From contig CAYZDL010000001.1 of the NCBI GenBank assembly GCA_964477345.1, forward strand, positions 1 through 64,000: a stretch of 64,000 bases of DNA, in the 5' to 3' direction. A program made the position numbers and the translations under genes. The first letter of the stretch is position 1; every line of letters begins with the position of its first letter. Shown piece by piece: positions 17,760 through 26,744 of the stretch. This DNA comes from JAJZEO01 sp964477345 (lineage in GTDB: Bacteria > Chlamydiota > Chlamydiia > Chlamydiales > 2-12-FULL-49-11). The notes under the pieces are model-generated. The model ran no database searches. It worked only from the letters and a program-made list of their open reading frames with translations, and was not told the origin of the DNA.

Positions 17760-18506
17760 ATGTCTCTTTCACAATTTATGAGCAAAATCCCTATGCATTA
17801 CGGTTTTAGCAAACGGGGTAGTATCGATGTCAATCTCCACCTTTACGAAGAGGGGCACCCCGAAATCGAGCTCAATCTCACCTTTCGTAACTTTCTTAGA
17901 ATTCACCACGATCTTCGCGATGAGTATGCTGCTATGAAGTTAAAACTCCTCGAGGATGAGGCTTCCTTTGAAATCAACAATTCGATCTATAGTGGTTATA
18001 CTTTAGGAAAAAATGATTTCATTCAGAAAGTCCTAAAAATGGCCGGCTTTCAACGTTTACGTTTTCTCAAATGTACTCATTATAGTGAATGGCAGGCCGT
18101 CAAGCGGATGCGTCAACGGTACTTCTTTGATAAAGTACCGATTTTGGATCCGTATGAATGGACCTTTGATCATCCCGACCATGCCCATCTCGTCTTATAT
18201 CGTGGGGTTGAAACCATTGGATATGCCCATATTCAACTATGGCCAGAATCGAGGGGTGCTATCCGGATTATTGTAGTAGAAGAGTTGGAGCGCAATCGCG
18301 GTTTTGGGAAACAATTCCTTACTTGGATCGAGAGCTGGCTTAAATCGAAGGGCTATCTGAGTATTCATACATCATCATCTTCTGATGCAGTCGATTTTTA
18401 CAAGCAAATGGGGTATACAGTCATGCCATTTAATGATCCTGATGGCCACGAGAAAGATCCCAGGGATACTCCAATGGGTAAACTACTCTCTTTCCCCTTG
18501 CAATAA
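17760..18506 (+). CDS. GrpB-fragment/GNAT acetyltransferase fusion
   Basis: 248 residues. The N-terminal third resembles the end of the GrpB/UPF0157 nucleotidyltransferase-like family (VNLHLYEEGHPEIELNLTFRNFLR, then RDEYAAMKLKL). The usual first 80-90 residues of that domain are missing. The C-terminal half is a GNAT domain: WESR-type beta strand (IRIIVVEELERNRGFGKQFL, the acetyl-CoA loop) and a closing DFYKQMGY. There is no strong Shine-Dalgarno before ATG 17760, consistent with a truncated 5' end. The acetylated substrate is unknown. Confidence 0.72.
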   Translation: MSLSQFMSKIPMHYGFSKRGSIDVNLHLYEEGHPEIELNLTFRNFLRIHHDLRDEYAAMKLKLLEDEASFEINNSIYSGYTLGKNDFIQKVLKMAGFQRLRFLKCTHYSEWQAVKRMRQRYFFDKVPILDPYEWTFDHPDHAHLVLYRGVETIGYAHIQLWPESRGAIRIIVVEELERNRGFGKQFLTWIESWLKSKGYLSIHTSSSSDAVDFYKQMGYTVMPFNDPDGHEKDPRDTPMGKLLSFPLQ

Positions 18507-18554
18507 ATGCTTTTTTAATTAAAGATTTTTCAAATCTCAGATCAGGAATAGTAT

Positions 18555-19265
18555 ATGGCTCTACACCAACGTGTATTATTTAGCCTATTTTTTTTTACAA
18601 TGATCCCAGGATTTGCTTCTATTGCTTCGAACGAAACTTTGATCAATATTCTTGCCAATCATAACCAATACAGCACAGAAGTCGTCGAAGCTGCATTTAA
18701 AACTCTCTCTGGCTCCTCTTCAAAAACAGAGCCTCATTTCATTTCCTACTGTAAGGAAGATGAGATTGCGATCTTTGAAGAGATACCCTCCTCCATTTAT
18801 AGAGAAATCGTCAAAACCATGATCATCTCTTGCGTTGATGTCTTTGTCTACAATTTTGAAAAAGAGGCCTATTTAATGGTTAAAAGACGAACCCCTCCTG
18901 CCGAAGGGCTGTGGTGGCTTCCCGGAGGGAGAATTTTCAAGGGGGAATCGTTTTATGAAAGTGCTGTCCGTAAGACAAAAAATGAAACGGGCATCAACAT
19001 TATTCCCCTAGCGCAACTTGGCACTTACACTACCTATTTTACCGAATCAGCTTGGGGCGCAGATGTTCCTACCGACACGAAAAACACTGTTGTTCTTGCA
19101 CTATGCAAGAATGAAGAGACATCATTGGATCGGTACCACGAAGATTTTCGTTGGGTATCAATAGATGAATCGCCTATTGATCGTTACAATTTATGTGCCT
19201 ACAAAGAAGCAAAAACCAAACTATCAGAGCTAGGATTTTCTACAAAAACATCGCGAGGAGATTAA
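18555..19265 (+). CDS. exported Nudix-fold hydrolase with degenerate Nudix box
   Basis: 236 residues with a signal peptide (about 1-23, ends PGFASIAS), a helical region, then a Nudix fold resembling GDP-mannose hydrolases (LMVKRRTPPAEGLWWLPGG). The Nudix box reads GGRIFKGESFYESAVRKTKN: the first Gly and Glu are kept, but RE is RK and EE is NE, so metal binding may be weakened. ATG 18555 with AGGA 8 bp upstream. First gene of a three-gene run with the serine hydrolase and PhzF fragment. Confidence 0.78.
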   Translation: MALHQRVLFSLFFFTMIPGFASIASNETLINILANHNQYSTEVVEAAFKTLSGSSSKTEPHFISYCKEDEIAIFEEIPSSIYREIVKTMIISCVDVFVYNFEKEAYLMVKRRTPPAEGLWWLPGGRIFKGESFYESAVRKTKNETGINIIPLAQLGTYTTYFTESAWGADVPTDTKNTVVLALCKNEETSLDRYHEDFRWVSIDESPIDRYNLCAYKEAKTKLSELGFSTKTSRGD

Positions 19266-19269
19266 TAAA

Positions 19270-19818
19270 ATGAGAGCCATCTTGATTCACGGGAACGGGA
19301 AGAGCAAGCCCACAGATAATTGGCTTCCCTATCTTAAGAAAGAGCTTGAAAATCTTGGCATCAAAGTCGATGCACCACAATTTCCCGATACTGATTTAGC
19401 AAGAAGCTCTTACTGGCTCCCATTTCTCAAAGATGAGCTGCAGCCAGATGAAAACACCTTCATCGTGGGACACTCTTCAGGAGGTATTGTAGCAATGCGA
19501 TATGCAGAAACCCATCGAATTTTGGGTTCTGCTTTAGTAGGTGTCTACCACACAGATCTTGGCTATGAAACCGAAAAACTTAGTGGCTATTTTGATACCC
19601 CCTGGAACTGGGATGCAATTAAGAAAAACCAGAAATGGATTGTTCAGTTTGCAGGAGTCAATGATCCATGGGTTCCCGTCGATGAGGCACGTTTCGTAAG
19701 AGATCATCTCAAGACAGACTATTATGAATCCCCCGATCAGGGTCACTTCGGTGGAGACTACTACAAAGAGACTTTTCCAGAGCTATTACAAGCAATTAAG
19801 AGGCATATAGCAAAATGA
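19270..19818 (+). CDS. RBBP9/YdeN-family serine hydrolase
   Basis: 182-residue alpha/beta hydrolase. The nucleophile elbow is VGHSSGG (Ser about residue 69), the acid candidate is in GVNDPWVP, and the catalytic His is in DQGHFGG. The size and layout fit the RBBP9/YdeN group of small serine hydrolases; substrate unknown. GAGGAG lies inside the end of the upstream Nudix gene, 4 bp away, so the genes are co-transcribed. The stop overlaps the PhzF fragment start (ATGA). Confidence 0.85.
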   Translation: MRAILIHGNGKSKPTDNWLPYLKKELENLGIKVDAPQFPDTDLARSSYWLPFLKDELQPDENTFIVGHSSGGIVAMRYAETHRILGSALVGVYHTDLGYETEKLSGYFDTPWNWDAIKKNQKWIVQFAGVNDPWVPVDEARFVRDHLKTDYYESPDQGHFGGDYYKETFPELLQAIKRHIAK

Positions 19819-20114
19819 AAATTTGGATTGTCGATGCATTTACCGATAAACCTTACAAAGGTAACCCTGCTGCAGTAGCGCTGGTCGATGAATTTCCTGA
19901 CCAAAAGCTCTGTCAGCTAATAGCCACCGAAATGAATTTGTCTGAGACAGCATTTGTTAAGAAAATCAAGAATAACCGCTTCCAAATTAGATGGTTTACC
20001 CCCAAGGTAGAAGTCAAGCTTTGTGGCCATGCAACCCTCGCATCAGCCCACATACTTCATCAACAAGGAAAGATCGCTGGAAGCCAGATACTATTTGATT
20101 CCTTAAGAGGTTGA
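19815..20114 (+). pseudogene. truncated PhzF-family isomerase-like gene
   Basis: The first 99 residues match the N-terminal half of PhzF-family epimerase/isomerases: VDAFTDKPYKGNPAAVALV, NLSETAFV, then RWFTPKVEVKLCGHATLASA. The family is about 260-290 residues long; this one stops at TGA after FDSLRG, in the middle of a conserved strand, and the downstream sequence enters the photolyase gene 3' region. The catalytic Glu (in NLSETAF) is present, but the second domain is absent, so function is unlikely. Confidence 0.85.
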
Positions 20115-20141
20115 ACTAATCATGGTCCAACTAAAACAGAA

Positions 20142-21515
20142 CTAACGAACAGCTTTATAGGCGGCAAGAGCTTCTTTTGCTGCCTTTTCATGAATAGTCA
20201 TGGGAGCCGGATATTTTGTAAATACGTCGCGGTATTTTTCGTCGTACCATGAATGAATCGCTTTAGGAGAGACTTCGGCAAGTTCAGGAACCCATTTTTT
20301 GATATAGAGACATTCAGGATCGAATTTCTTCTGTTGGTTCCATGGATTGAAAATTCTAAAATAAGGTTGAGCATCGCACCCAGTACTCGCGACCCACTGC
20401 CAATTCCCGTTGTTGACAGCCGGGTCATAATCGATCAAAGTTTGAGCAAAATACTTTTCGCCCCATCGCCAATCGATGTGCAAATCTTTGATGAGAAATG
20501 AGGCTGCAATCATCCGAACCCGGTTATGCATAAAACCGGTTTCATTCATCTCTCTCATCCCTGCATCGACAATTGGAAAGCCAGTAGACCCGTCGCACCA
20601 TCTTTGAAAAGCCTTCCGGTCATCGGACCACTCAAGTTGATCATATTTGGTATTGAAAGCCCCCTTAAAAACATAAGGAAAGTTAAAAGCGATCGATGTG
20701 AAAAAATCCCTCCAGTAAAGAGACCGAATCAGCTCGTGATGGGCACTTAAATTGCGACATATTGCCACATAAACTTCACGTGGTGAACAAACAGTGAATT
20801 TCAAATAAGGAGAGAGCGAAGTAGAATACTCTTCTGCAGGAAAATCCCTCAACTTTCCGTATTGAGTAAAAGACCCTATTTTTTTGAGAATTTTTAGAGC
20901 TTCTGATCTCCCCCCCACCAGTCCATTTTCAAGGGTCAGCTTTGGGTAGACCGATTTATTTTCTGCAAATGGAATTGATCCATGGAAATAATTCTTGCAT
21001 CGGTTTTGCACAGGGGGCAATACTTTATGTTTCGAGGCGTTTCGAAAAAAAGGGGTGAAAACTGTGTAAGGCTTTCCATCCTTTTTGAGAGTCTCCTCCG
21101 GTGAGTGTAGAAGAGCATCATCGAAAGAATAAAACTCAATATTGGCGGCTTTGCATACTTTTTCGAGTTTTTTATCTCTTTGCCGACTATAAGGAGTATA
21201 ATCCCGGTTCACAATCAAAGCTTCGATGTTTAATTTATTGATGCATTGGCTCACCACATTTTCCGGTTCATCCTTGAAAAGGAAGAGCTTACCACCTTTT
21301 TCCTTCAGCTGATTTTCAAGATCTATGAGAGACTCAATCATAAATTTCAGGCAATGATCGCTTCTAAAACGATTTTTCTCAATTTGTTCTGGTGTAAAAA
21401 TAAAGGCAGGAATGACCTCTTCTGAAAATTGTAATGCAAAAATAAGTCCTGTATTATCCTCAAGTCGCAAATCGCGTCTGAAAATAAAGAGAGATCTTTG
21501 AAATTCCTTACCCAT
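20142..21515 (-). CDS. phrB: deoxyribodipyrimidine photolyase
   Basis: Light-driven repair of cyclobutane pyrimidine dimers. 457 residues: an N-terminal antenna-binding Rossmann domain (SLFIFRRDLRLEDNTGL) and a C-terminal FAD domain with the class I signatures LIRSLYWRDFF, WCDGSTGFPIVDAGMRE, HNRVRMIAASFL and NGNWQWVASTGCDAQPYFRIFNP. The Trp chain residues expected in these motifs are visible. ATG at 21515 with AGGA upstream. It follows the SDR-DUF2867 gene by 2 bp, and DUF2177 lies upstream, forming a photolyase-associated operon. Confidence 0.96.
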   Translation of the reverse strand: MGKEFQRSLFIFRRDLRLEDNTGLIFALQFSEEVIPAFIFTPEQIEKNRFRSDHCLKFMIESLIDLENQLKEKGGKLFLFKDEPENVVSQCINKLNIEALIVNRDYTPYSRQRDKKLEKVCKAANIEFYSFDDALLHSPEETLKKDGKPYTVFTPFFRNASKHKVLPPVQNRCKNYFHGSIPFAENKSVYPKLTLENGLVGGRSEALKILKKIGSFTQYGKLRDFPAEEYSTSLSPYLKFTVCSPREVYVAICRNLSAHHELIRSLYWRDFFTSIAFNFPYVFKGAFNTKYDQLEWSDDRKAFQRWCDGSTGFPIVDAGMREMNETGFMHNRVRMIAASFLIKDLHIDWRWGEKYFAQTLIDYDPAVNNGNWQWVASTGCDAQPYFRIFNPWNQQKKFDPECLYIKKWVPELAEVSPKAIHSWYDEKYRDVFTKYPAPMTIHEKAAKEALAAYKAVR

Positions 21516-21517
21516 TC

Positions 21518-22951
21518 TTATCCTGTTGCGAGCCTTTTTGCCAATTTTCTAAAAATGATGAGATGAAAAGGGTAAAGACTATACCAATAAAGCCTCCCAA
21601 AGACACCACTCGGTCGAAAAGTTGCTGTTTGTTTGAGAGTGCCACCACCTTCATGAGGAGTGATCTCAAACTCAAGCCACGCCTCACCCGGTAGTTTCAT
21701 TTCGGCATAAAGGACGAGCCGTCGGTTTTTTTCATCGGCCAGTAAAACACGCCAAAAATCGAGTGCATCTCCGTCTTTAAGCCGTGTTGGATGAGTTCTT
21801 CCGCGACGAAGTCCAATCCCCCCCACTAATTTATCGATGAATCCCCTCAATTTCCAAGCCCAATTCATCACATACCAACCCTTATCACCCCCTATCGACC
21901 AAACCCTCTCTTGCGCTTCATCTGCAGAACCTGAAAAGGCAACGACTTGATTATCGCTCAAAATCCCGAATTTAGGCACACGAAGATAAATAGAGAGATC
22001 AGGATTTAATGAAGAGCCACTTAGGCTATCTTTCCAACTTGAAGGTACCCAATCCTCTTCAATACGGGTAAAAGCTAGTTTAAGCGCCTCTTCATAAGTC
22101 ATTAATTTGATAGGGAAAAGTTGTCGGATTCGATTTTCTTTGCAAACTGCATTGTTAATTAAGCTTTCGACCAAGAAACGGGCCAGTGAAAAATTTGTGC
22201 TCGTCACAAAATAGAGCCATAAGGAAGAAAGGTGCGGCGTAAGAACTGGAACAGTAAAAATTTTTCGCTTTAAACCTCGTACTTTAGCAAAGTTTATTAG
22301 AAGAGCCTTATAGCTCATTACATTGGGCCCTCCGATCTCATACGATTGCCCAAAGCAAGTCTGATTACCCAAAACAAGGGTCAAGTAAATTAAGACATCG
22401 CCAACCGCGATTGGTTGTGTTAGCTTTTTAAGCCATTTCGGAGCAATCATTATGGGAAGTTTTTCAACCAAGTCCCGGATAATCTCAAACGAAGCGCTTC
22501 CTGAACCAATAATAATCCCTGCCATTAAAATGGTTACAGGGACTTTTCCACCCCTAAGGATTTCTCCCACATTTTTTCTCGAACTTAAATGTCTTGAAAG
22601 ATGATCCTCGTTTGACAGCCCACCCAAGTAGATGATTTGTTTAGCTTGTGTCTTGCCCAATCGCTCGATAAAATTCTTTGCAGAATCTGCCTCCAATTCG
22701 GCAAATTTCTTCGAATAGCTCATCGAATGAACTAGATAGTAAGCGGCATCTATATCATCGGGGATTTTCGATAATGAAGAAGGATTCAAAAGGTCCGCTT
22801 CAATAATATGAAGTTGAGATTCAAATTTCTCAGGAATCTCTATTCGAAAACGACTCCTTACCAAAGCATGAACCTCATGCCCCTCACTCAACAAACGGTG
22901 AAGAAGACGGGTTCCTATGTAGCCATTGGCTCCGGTCAGTAAAATTTTCAT
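21518..22951 (-). CDS. NAD(P)-binding SDR-like protein with C-terminal DUF2867
   Basis: 477 residues. The N-terminal extended/atypical SDR Rossmann domain has LLTGANGYIGTRLLHRLL and a YYLVHSM region. From about residue 330 a DUF2867 domain follows (VWSIGGDKGWYVMNWAWKLR, RPSGVFGRLYWYSLYPFHL). This combination is common beside photolyase genes. Its biochemical role is unknown, perhaps isoprenoid or membrane-lipid related. It lies between DUF2177 (7 bp) and phrB (2 bp) in one operon. Confidence 0.88.
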   Translation of the reverse strand: MKILLTGANGYIGTRLLHRLLSEGHEVHALVRSRFRIEIPEKFESQLHIIEADLLNPSSLSKIPDDIDAAYYLVHSMSYSKKFAELEADSAKNFIERLGKTQAKQIIYLGGLSNEDHLSRHLSSRKNVGEILRGGKVPVTILMAGIIIGSGSASFEIIRDLVEKLPIMIAPKWLKKLTQPIAVGDVLIYLTLVLGNQTCFGQSYEIGGPNVMSYKALLINFAKVRGLKRKIFTVPVLTPHLSSLWLYFVTSTNFSLARFLVESLINNAVCKENRIRQLFPIKLMTYEEALKLAFTRIEEDWVPSSWKDSLSGSSLNPDLSIYLRVPKFGILSDNQVVAFSGSADEAQERVWSIGGDKGWYVMNWAWKLRGFIDKLVGGIGLRRGRTHPTRLKDGDALDFWRVLLADEKNRRLVLYAEMKLPGEAWLEFEITPHEGGGTLKQTATFRPSGVFGRLYWYSLYPFHLIIFRKLAKRLATG

Positions 22952-22958
22952 AGTTTAT

Positions 22959-23369
22959 TCATCCGATTCTAAAGACAATTTTTCCAATCCAATAGGTGAT
23001 CAAGGCTACAGCCCCCGAAACAAAGGATCCCCAAAGCATATCAAAAAATGCCAATGTCGCGGGCCATTTGTCAAGAGTCGCAAGATTGGTAAGATCGTAG
23101 GTCGCATAGGCGATGAAACCGAAGAAAGCCCCACAAAGAAGAGCTTGAATCCAGCTATTTTCACGAATGGCGGGTGCTATGACAAAAAATACAAGCCCTA
23201 AAATATAGACAAGGTAAAATGAACCAGCGGCTCCCCATCTCATTTCTTGAGCCATTAGATGACCCACATGCTGCTTGAAAACGTCTTTTGCAACCAATCC
23301 AATCCACAAAGCGTCAAGCACTAGTAAAATTGGCAACGCGACAATATACAACTTTATAAAAATCATCAT
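22959..23369 (-). CDS. DUF2177 membrane protein
   Basis: 136 residues with four hydrophobic helices. The sequence LDALWIGLVAKDVFKQHVGHLM followed later by FGFIAYATYDLTNLATLDKW is characteristic of DUF2177. Molecular function is unknown. It is the first gene of the DUF2177/SDR/phrB operon, which suggests a link to light-related stress. Confidence 0.85.
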   Translation of the reverse strand: MMIFIKLYIVALPILLVLDALWIGLVAKDVFKQHVGHLMAQEMRWGAAGSFYLVYILGLVFFVIAPAIRENSWIQALLCGAFFGFIAYATYDLTNLATLDKWPATLAFFDMLWGSFVSGAVALITYWIGKIVFRIG

Positions 23370-23445
23370 ACAAGAATCCTAATTGAATACTTCTATTAGG
23401 ATTCCATTTTTTCGAAAGAAAGGCAACGTCAAAGGAGAATTGTAG

Positions 23446-23673
23446 AACGCTGAAGAGTGCACTACCGAAATGCTCAAAGCAATGATCGAAGTCGCCTTTG
23501 AAGAATCTAGTGTCACCAAATTAGTTGCAACGGCTGCTACGGCAAATCCTGCTTTGCTAAGAATTCTTGAAAAACAGGGATTTCAAATCATCGGTGTAAA
23601 AGGGATACCCACTACTAAGGGCACCCCTTTGATTTGTCATTTGCTCGAAATCGACCATTACTTTTCAATTTGA
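23446..23673 (+). pseudogene. C-terminal fragment of a GNAT acetyltransferase
   Basis: The frame opens right after an in-frame TAG (23443-23445) and reads MLKAMIEVAFEES then NPALLRILEKQGFQIIGV, the last alpha-beta unit of RimJ-like acetyltransferases. The acetyl-CoA-binding half is missing. An ATG at 23470 exists but gives only 67 residues. Remnant. Confidence 0.65.
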
Positions 23674-23767
23674 CTAAATGTTGAAAATATGGGATTTGAA
23701 ATTAAAAGGTCAGCGCAAGTAGTTTATGCTTGAAACCGTTGTGGTTTTAGCTTTAGGAGTTAACCGC

Positions 23768-24109
23768 ATGTATGAAAAAACCCATTTCCCTATAGCCTCT
23801 TTTAAGGTCTTTATCCGGCGAGTGATTTTTAATTTACTCATCGGTTTTGTTGTGATCGCATTCTCTTTGGGTCTGGGCATGACCGGTTACAGTTATTTCG
23901 AAAATATGAGCATAGTCGATGCCTTTGAAAATGCTGCCATGATTTTATCAGGCATGGGGCCCGTAGACACCCTAAAAACGACAGGTGGGAAGATATTTGC
24001 AGGCACCTATGCGCTCTTTAGTGGGATCATTTTTCTTGTGGTCATTGCTATTATTATAGCTCCGATTTTTCATCGCTTTTTCCACCAATTTCTAATTAAA
24101 GACCGTTAA
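23768..24109 (+). CDS. small membrane protein, ion-channel-like
   Basis: 113 residues with two or three membrane helices (LLIGFVVIAFSLGLGMTGY; FAGTYALFSGIIFLVVIAII). Between them lies DAFENAAMILSGMGPVD, which resembles a re-entrant pore loop of two-TM channel-like proteins. Start ATG 23768 is supported by AGGAGTT 7 bp upstream; an upstream ATG at 23726 lacks a ribosome-binding site. Function not established. Confidence 0.7.
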   Translation: MYEKTHFPIASFKVFIRRVIFNLLIGFVVIAFSLGLGMTGYSYFENMSIVDAFENAAMILSGMGPVDTLKTTGGKIFAGTYALFSGIIFLVVIAIIIAPIFHRFFHQFLIKDR

Positions 24110-24329
24110 TAAAAGATTGGAATCTAACCCAGTTAGTTTTCCAACCTTGTCGAATACCTCAAAAGCTCGACGACTCTTGAAATCAACTGCCCGCCATCTA
24201 TTTTTTTGTCCCTTTAACTTGCTCTGCAGGGTAAATTTTCAAAGGAGAATTAAGCCACGCCTCTGTGAGGCCGCCAGACATGTCCTGATTCCCATACTCC
24301 AGTAACTCCAAATACCTTTTGAAGGTATA
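24092..24329 (-). pseudogene. eroded coding fragment, family not recognised
   Basis: A minus-strand frame without a start reads FKRYLELLEYGNQDMSGGLT then WLNSPLKIYPAEQVKG. After a one-base shift at the A-run at about 24203-24209 it continues RWRAVDFKSRRAFEVFD and ends VGKLTGLDSN...FN. Two coherent halves joined across a homopolymer suggest a frameshifted gene end. Family unknown. Confidence 0.3.
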
Positions 24330-24594
24330 TCAATGGAATTAACGCTAGTAAGGCCTGTATATTAATACAGGTAAAACGTGTGGGGGCGATTGGACGCGTT
24401 CAGAACTTTTGATTGGTCTGGAATGAAGGAAAGGCTTCATGTTTTGACCTGCTTAGCTACTGGTTAATTGCTAGTTTTATGTGTACGGGGGCTTTATCCT
24501 TTCATAGGAAGGAGAGAACGTCTTCGGGCTGCATCTTGACTAATTGACATTGTTCCAAAGTTTGGCCATGTGATCTCTTCGATTTCGTCATCTC
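24330..24594. other. gene-free stretch with several hairpins
   Basis: No coding frame convinces me here. Visible structures: CCTGTAT..ATACAGG (24354-24371), a nested GGTC/ATGAAG..CTTCAT/GACC hairpin at about 24415-24450, and CCTTTC..GAAGG at about 24500-24515. The G-rich tract GTGTGGGGGCG at about 24380 precedes them. It could be a structured RNA or the remains of a mobile element. It does not match tmRNA, RNase P or a group II domain V that I can recognise. Confidence 0.3.
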
Positions 24595-25020
24595 TTATGT
24601 AAAATCTGGAGCACTAACATTAAATTGAGAAGATAAGTACTCAGACAAGTCTTTCATTAAATTTTGGCCTGCAGCAGGGGTTTTGGCGGGATGTTTAGCA
24701 CCAGATAAAAGAAGAGCCATATTTAGGCAGTTTTGAGCTTTCTCAAATAGTACCGGATGATGATGGACTAGGGGCTCATTGTACACTAAATTTTCTAGCG
24801 CTTTGGTTACAAATGGATTATCTTGGTTGCCTACATACTTAAAGTTAATCTTCAGTTCAAAAGCTAATGATTTAAGCCGATTTGTGAAGCGAATCAATGC
24901 TTCCTGTTTTTCCTTCCTATTGGTTAGGAAGAGAGTAATCTTACCTCCGATAAATCCTGATATTATAGCTGTTACTAGTGTACTTGCAATAAAAGCTAAT
25001 AAGTGAGGCCAAGTTTCCAT
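24595..25020 (-). CDS. hypothetical membrane-anchored protein
   Basis: 141 residues. One N-terminal membrane helix (LLAFIASTLVTAIISGFIGG) is followed by a basic, probably cytoplasmic helical domain (LTNRKEKQEALIRFTNRLK). No family recognised. ATG 25020. It is downstream of two other minus-strand hypothetical genes and may form an operon with them. Confidence 0.6.
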   Translation of the reverse strand: METWPHLLAFIASTLVTAIISGFIGGKITLFLTNRKEKQEALIRFTNRLKSLAFELKINFKYVGNQDNPFVTKALENLVYNEPLVHHHPVLFEKAQNCLNMALLLSGAKHPAKTPAAGQNLMKDLSEYLSSQFNVSAPDFT

Positions 25021-25091
25021 ATGAATCTATATCCTTTTAAGGAAGGATTTTTACAAACTCTGTGACCTCCCAATACATTGTGGGAATATTG

Positions 25092-25379
25092 TTACGAGTT
25101 CATATATTCGCGTAAAAGCGAAAATGCCTGCGACAGGACCCAAATTGCGACCATTAGAAGAAATGCCCATTGATCTCTTCGAAAGTAGATCTTCCCTAAA
25201 GCCCAAATTGCACACGAAAATGCTGCCAGAACTTGGACTAATAAACTGTCCCAAAAAACCAGCATCACTACCAATAAAATAGCGGCTGCTGCGCACTCGA
25301 TCTTTCCTTCGATGCGCCACCATTTTAAAAATCGTTCTTTTTTAGATGGTTTATGTGTTATTTCCAAATTTGCCACCAA
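25092..25379 (-). CDS. hypothetical small membrane protein
   Basis: 95 residues with a basic N-terminal tail (KPSKKERFLKWW) and three short hydrophobic segments (AAAAILLVVMLVFW; LLVQVLAAFSCAIWALG; FLLMVAIWVLSQAF). No ATG is available: it starts at TTG 25379 or GTG 25376, overlapping the upstream exported-protein gene by about 20 bp, which suggests coupling. Not recognised. Confidence 0.5.
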   Translation of the reverse strand: MVANLEITHKPSKKERFLKWWRIEGKIECAAAAILLVVMLVFWDSLLVQVLAAFSCAIWALGKIYFRRDQWAFLLMVAIWVLSQAFSLLREYMNS

Positions 25380-26086
25380 CTTTTTTGTTCTTCTTCACTT
25401 GGGAAATATTGCCTTTCTAAGGCGTCGGCTTCTCGCTGACATTCTACTCCTTCCATATACTCTCCGCAAGATTTAACTAAATGTCTAACCGACTGGACTT
25501 CTTCATAAAGAGCAATAAGTTCCGCGCCGGTCATAAAAGTCACACCAGCGGCTGCTGCTTCCCCACCAGCTTGAATAAATAGTTCTCTAGCTTGATCTTT
25601 GTGTTCCTGTTCTTCTTCCCGCAAAGACTGGATCTGGCGGGCTGCATTGTCTTCATTGATTTCGTCCTCGTAATAGCGTCCGTGCATTGCTAACATGGAT
25701 ATATTTATTTTGGTTTTTGTTATAGATGTCGGTTGTGATGATGTGACTTGGGCCGAATGATATACCTTGTTCCATTGCTTTAATGCATCTTCCAATTGTT
25801 GCATCACATCGATGATTTCCGGAGAGTTCTCCAGCCCTCCTTGTTTGGCACAATCCCGTAATTTTTGCATAAATTTGGCTTGATTTTGCTCGTCTGCCAG
25901 CCATTTAGCTACTTCGTCTTGCAACTCTTGTTTTGTTTCGGCATAAGTTGGCATTCCCAGTTCGATCAAAAGCGCTTCGGCTGCATCTAACTTTTGTGGG
26001 TCCATGTTCTTGTATGCCATTGCATCTTTGAAAGAGTAGCTAAACAATGCCAATGGTATCAACAACAGGGGAATAATACGCCTCAC
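25358..26086 (-). CDS. exported hypothetical protein, helical
   Basis: About 242 residues: signal peptide (RRIIPLLLIPLALFSYSF), then an acidic, glutamine-rich, largely helical domain (LIELGMPTYAETKQELQDEV; REEEQEHKDQARELF) with three cysteines. GTG 26086 is chosen as start because GGAGG lies 5 bp before it; the ATG at 26098 precedes that Shine-Dalgarno and has none of its own. Not recognised. Unknown partner genes lie downstream. Confidence 0.6.
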   Translation of the reverse strand: MRRIIPLLLIPLALFSYSFKDAMAYKNMDPQKLDAAEALLIELGMPTYAETKQELQDEVAKWLADEQNQAKFMQKLRDCAKQGGLENSPEIIDVMQQLEDALKQWNKVYHSAQVTSSQPTSITKTKINISMLAMHGRYYEDEINEDNAARQIQSLREEEQEHKDQARELFIQAGGEAAAAGVTFMTGAELIALYEEVQSVRHLVKSCGEYMEGVECQREADALERQYFPSEEEQKSWWQIWK

Positions 26087-26321
26087 AAAAACCTCCATAC
26101 ATAGTGAATTTTTCCAACCATATTGAAAATGAATAATTTAATACAATTCATAGAAAATAATTTAGATTGGATTCTCAAGGTGTTGGAAAGTCGCCTGCTA
26201 ATCGATATTATCCAGCAGCATAGCTATTTGTTCGGGAGAGGGGGGCTCCTTTTGAAGGTCCTTTTTTTATTCTTAATCTGTTCTTTGACCGACTAAAGGT
26301 GGTTTTGTTAATATTAACTGC

Positions 26322-26744
26322 ATGGATTGCATTGTAAAAGTTGATCAATGGATGGATTACATCCCATTTGTAAGCTTCATTAATAATGGAAGCGTTCTAG
26401 CTGTCAAACTAGTTTTAAATGTATTGGGGTGCTGCATCCCTTCTATACATGAGAAAGCAAGGAGTGTTGCATTGGTTGATCGTTTGATCTATCAAAAAAA
26501 TGCTTGCTTATGCATTCTATTAGCAATATCATTCTTAAATATGCTAGTAGCATTCGCGCGAGATAACCCAGACGCCGCAGTGAGGGCAGTTCAGGCTACC
26601 GAAACTCCACAGGTACCATCAAACTTTGAGCAAAGACTTGCCGCCCAAACCGCTGAGCTAAAATTTTCTTTCCAGTGTTATAGATTTTTTGCTAATCTCC
26701 TTAGAAAGAGTTTATGCCTGAGTTGCAAGCTAGAGAACTCATAG
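26322..26744 (+). CDS. hypothetical two-helix membrane protein with altered C-terminus
   Basis: 140 residues. Hydrophobic segments FVSFINNGSVLAVKLVLNVL and NACLCILLAISFLNMLVAF are separated by a short cysteine-containing loop, a plan reminiscent of small chlamydial membrane proteins. The last 30 residues (from AELKFSFQ) are encoded by a 48-bp sequence repeated at 29229-29277, so the natural C-terminus was probably replaced by recombination. Its 3' end overlaps the toxin cassette by 31 bp. Confidence 0.5.
   Translation: MDCIVKVDQWMDYIPFVSFINNGSVLAVKLVLNVLGCCIPSIHEKARSVALVDRLIYQKNACLCILLAISFLNMLVAFARDNPDAAVRAVQATETPQVPSNFEQRLAAQTAELKFSFQCYRFFANLLRKSLCLSCKLENS
26654..26702 (+). repeat. 49-bp direct repeat, copy 1 (toxin-gene leader)
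   Basis: Begins TGAGCTAAAATTTTCTTTCC; nearly identical to 29229-29277, with one T/C difference at 26696. Each copy lies 11-17 bp before the ATG of a toxin-related frame, so it looks like the leader of a toxin gene carried to a second site. Confidence 0.85.

Noticed and set aside
24370..24594. Possible tmRNA, RNase P RNA or group II intron (starts GTGTGGGGGCG)
   Set aside because: None of the conserved cores (tag frame and tRNA-like ends, P4 elements, domain V) can be seen.
26240..26275. CCTT..AAGG hairpin followed by a T-run
   Set aside because: The stem is only 4 bp, too weak to call a terminator.
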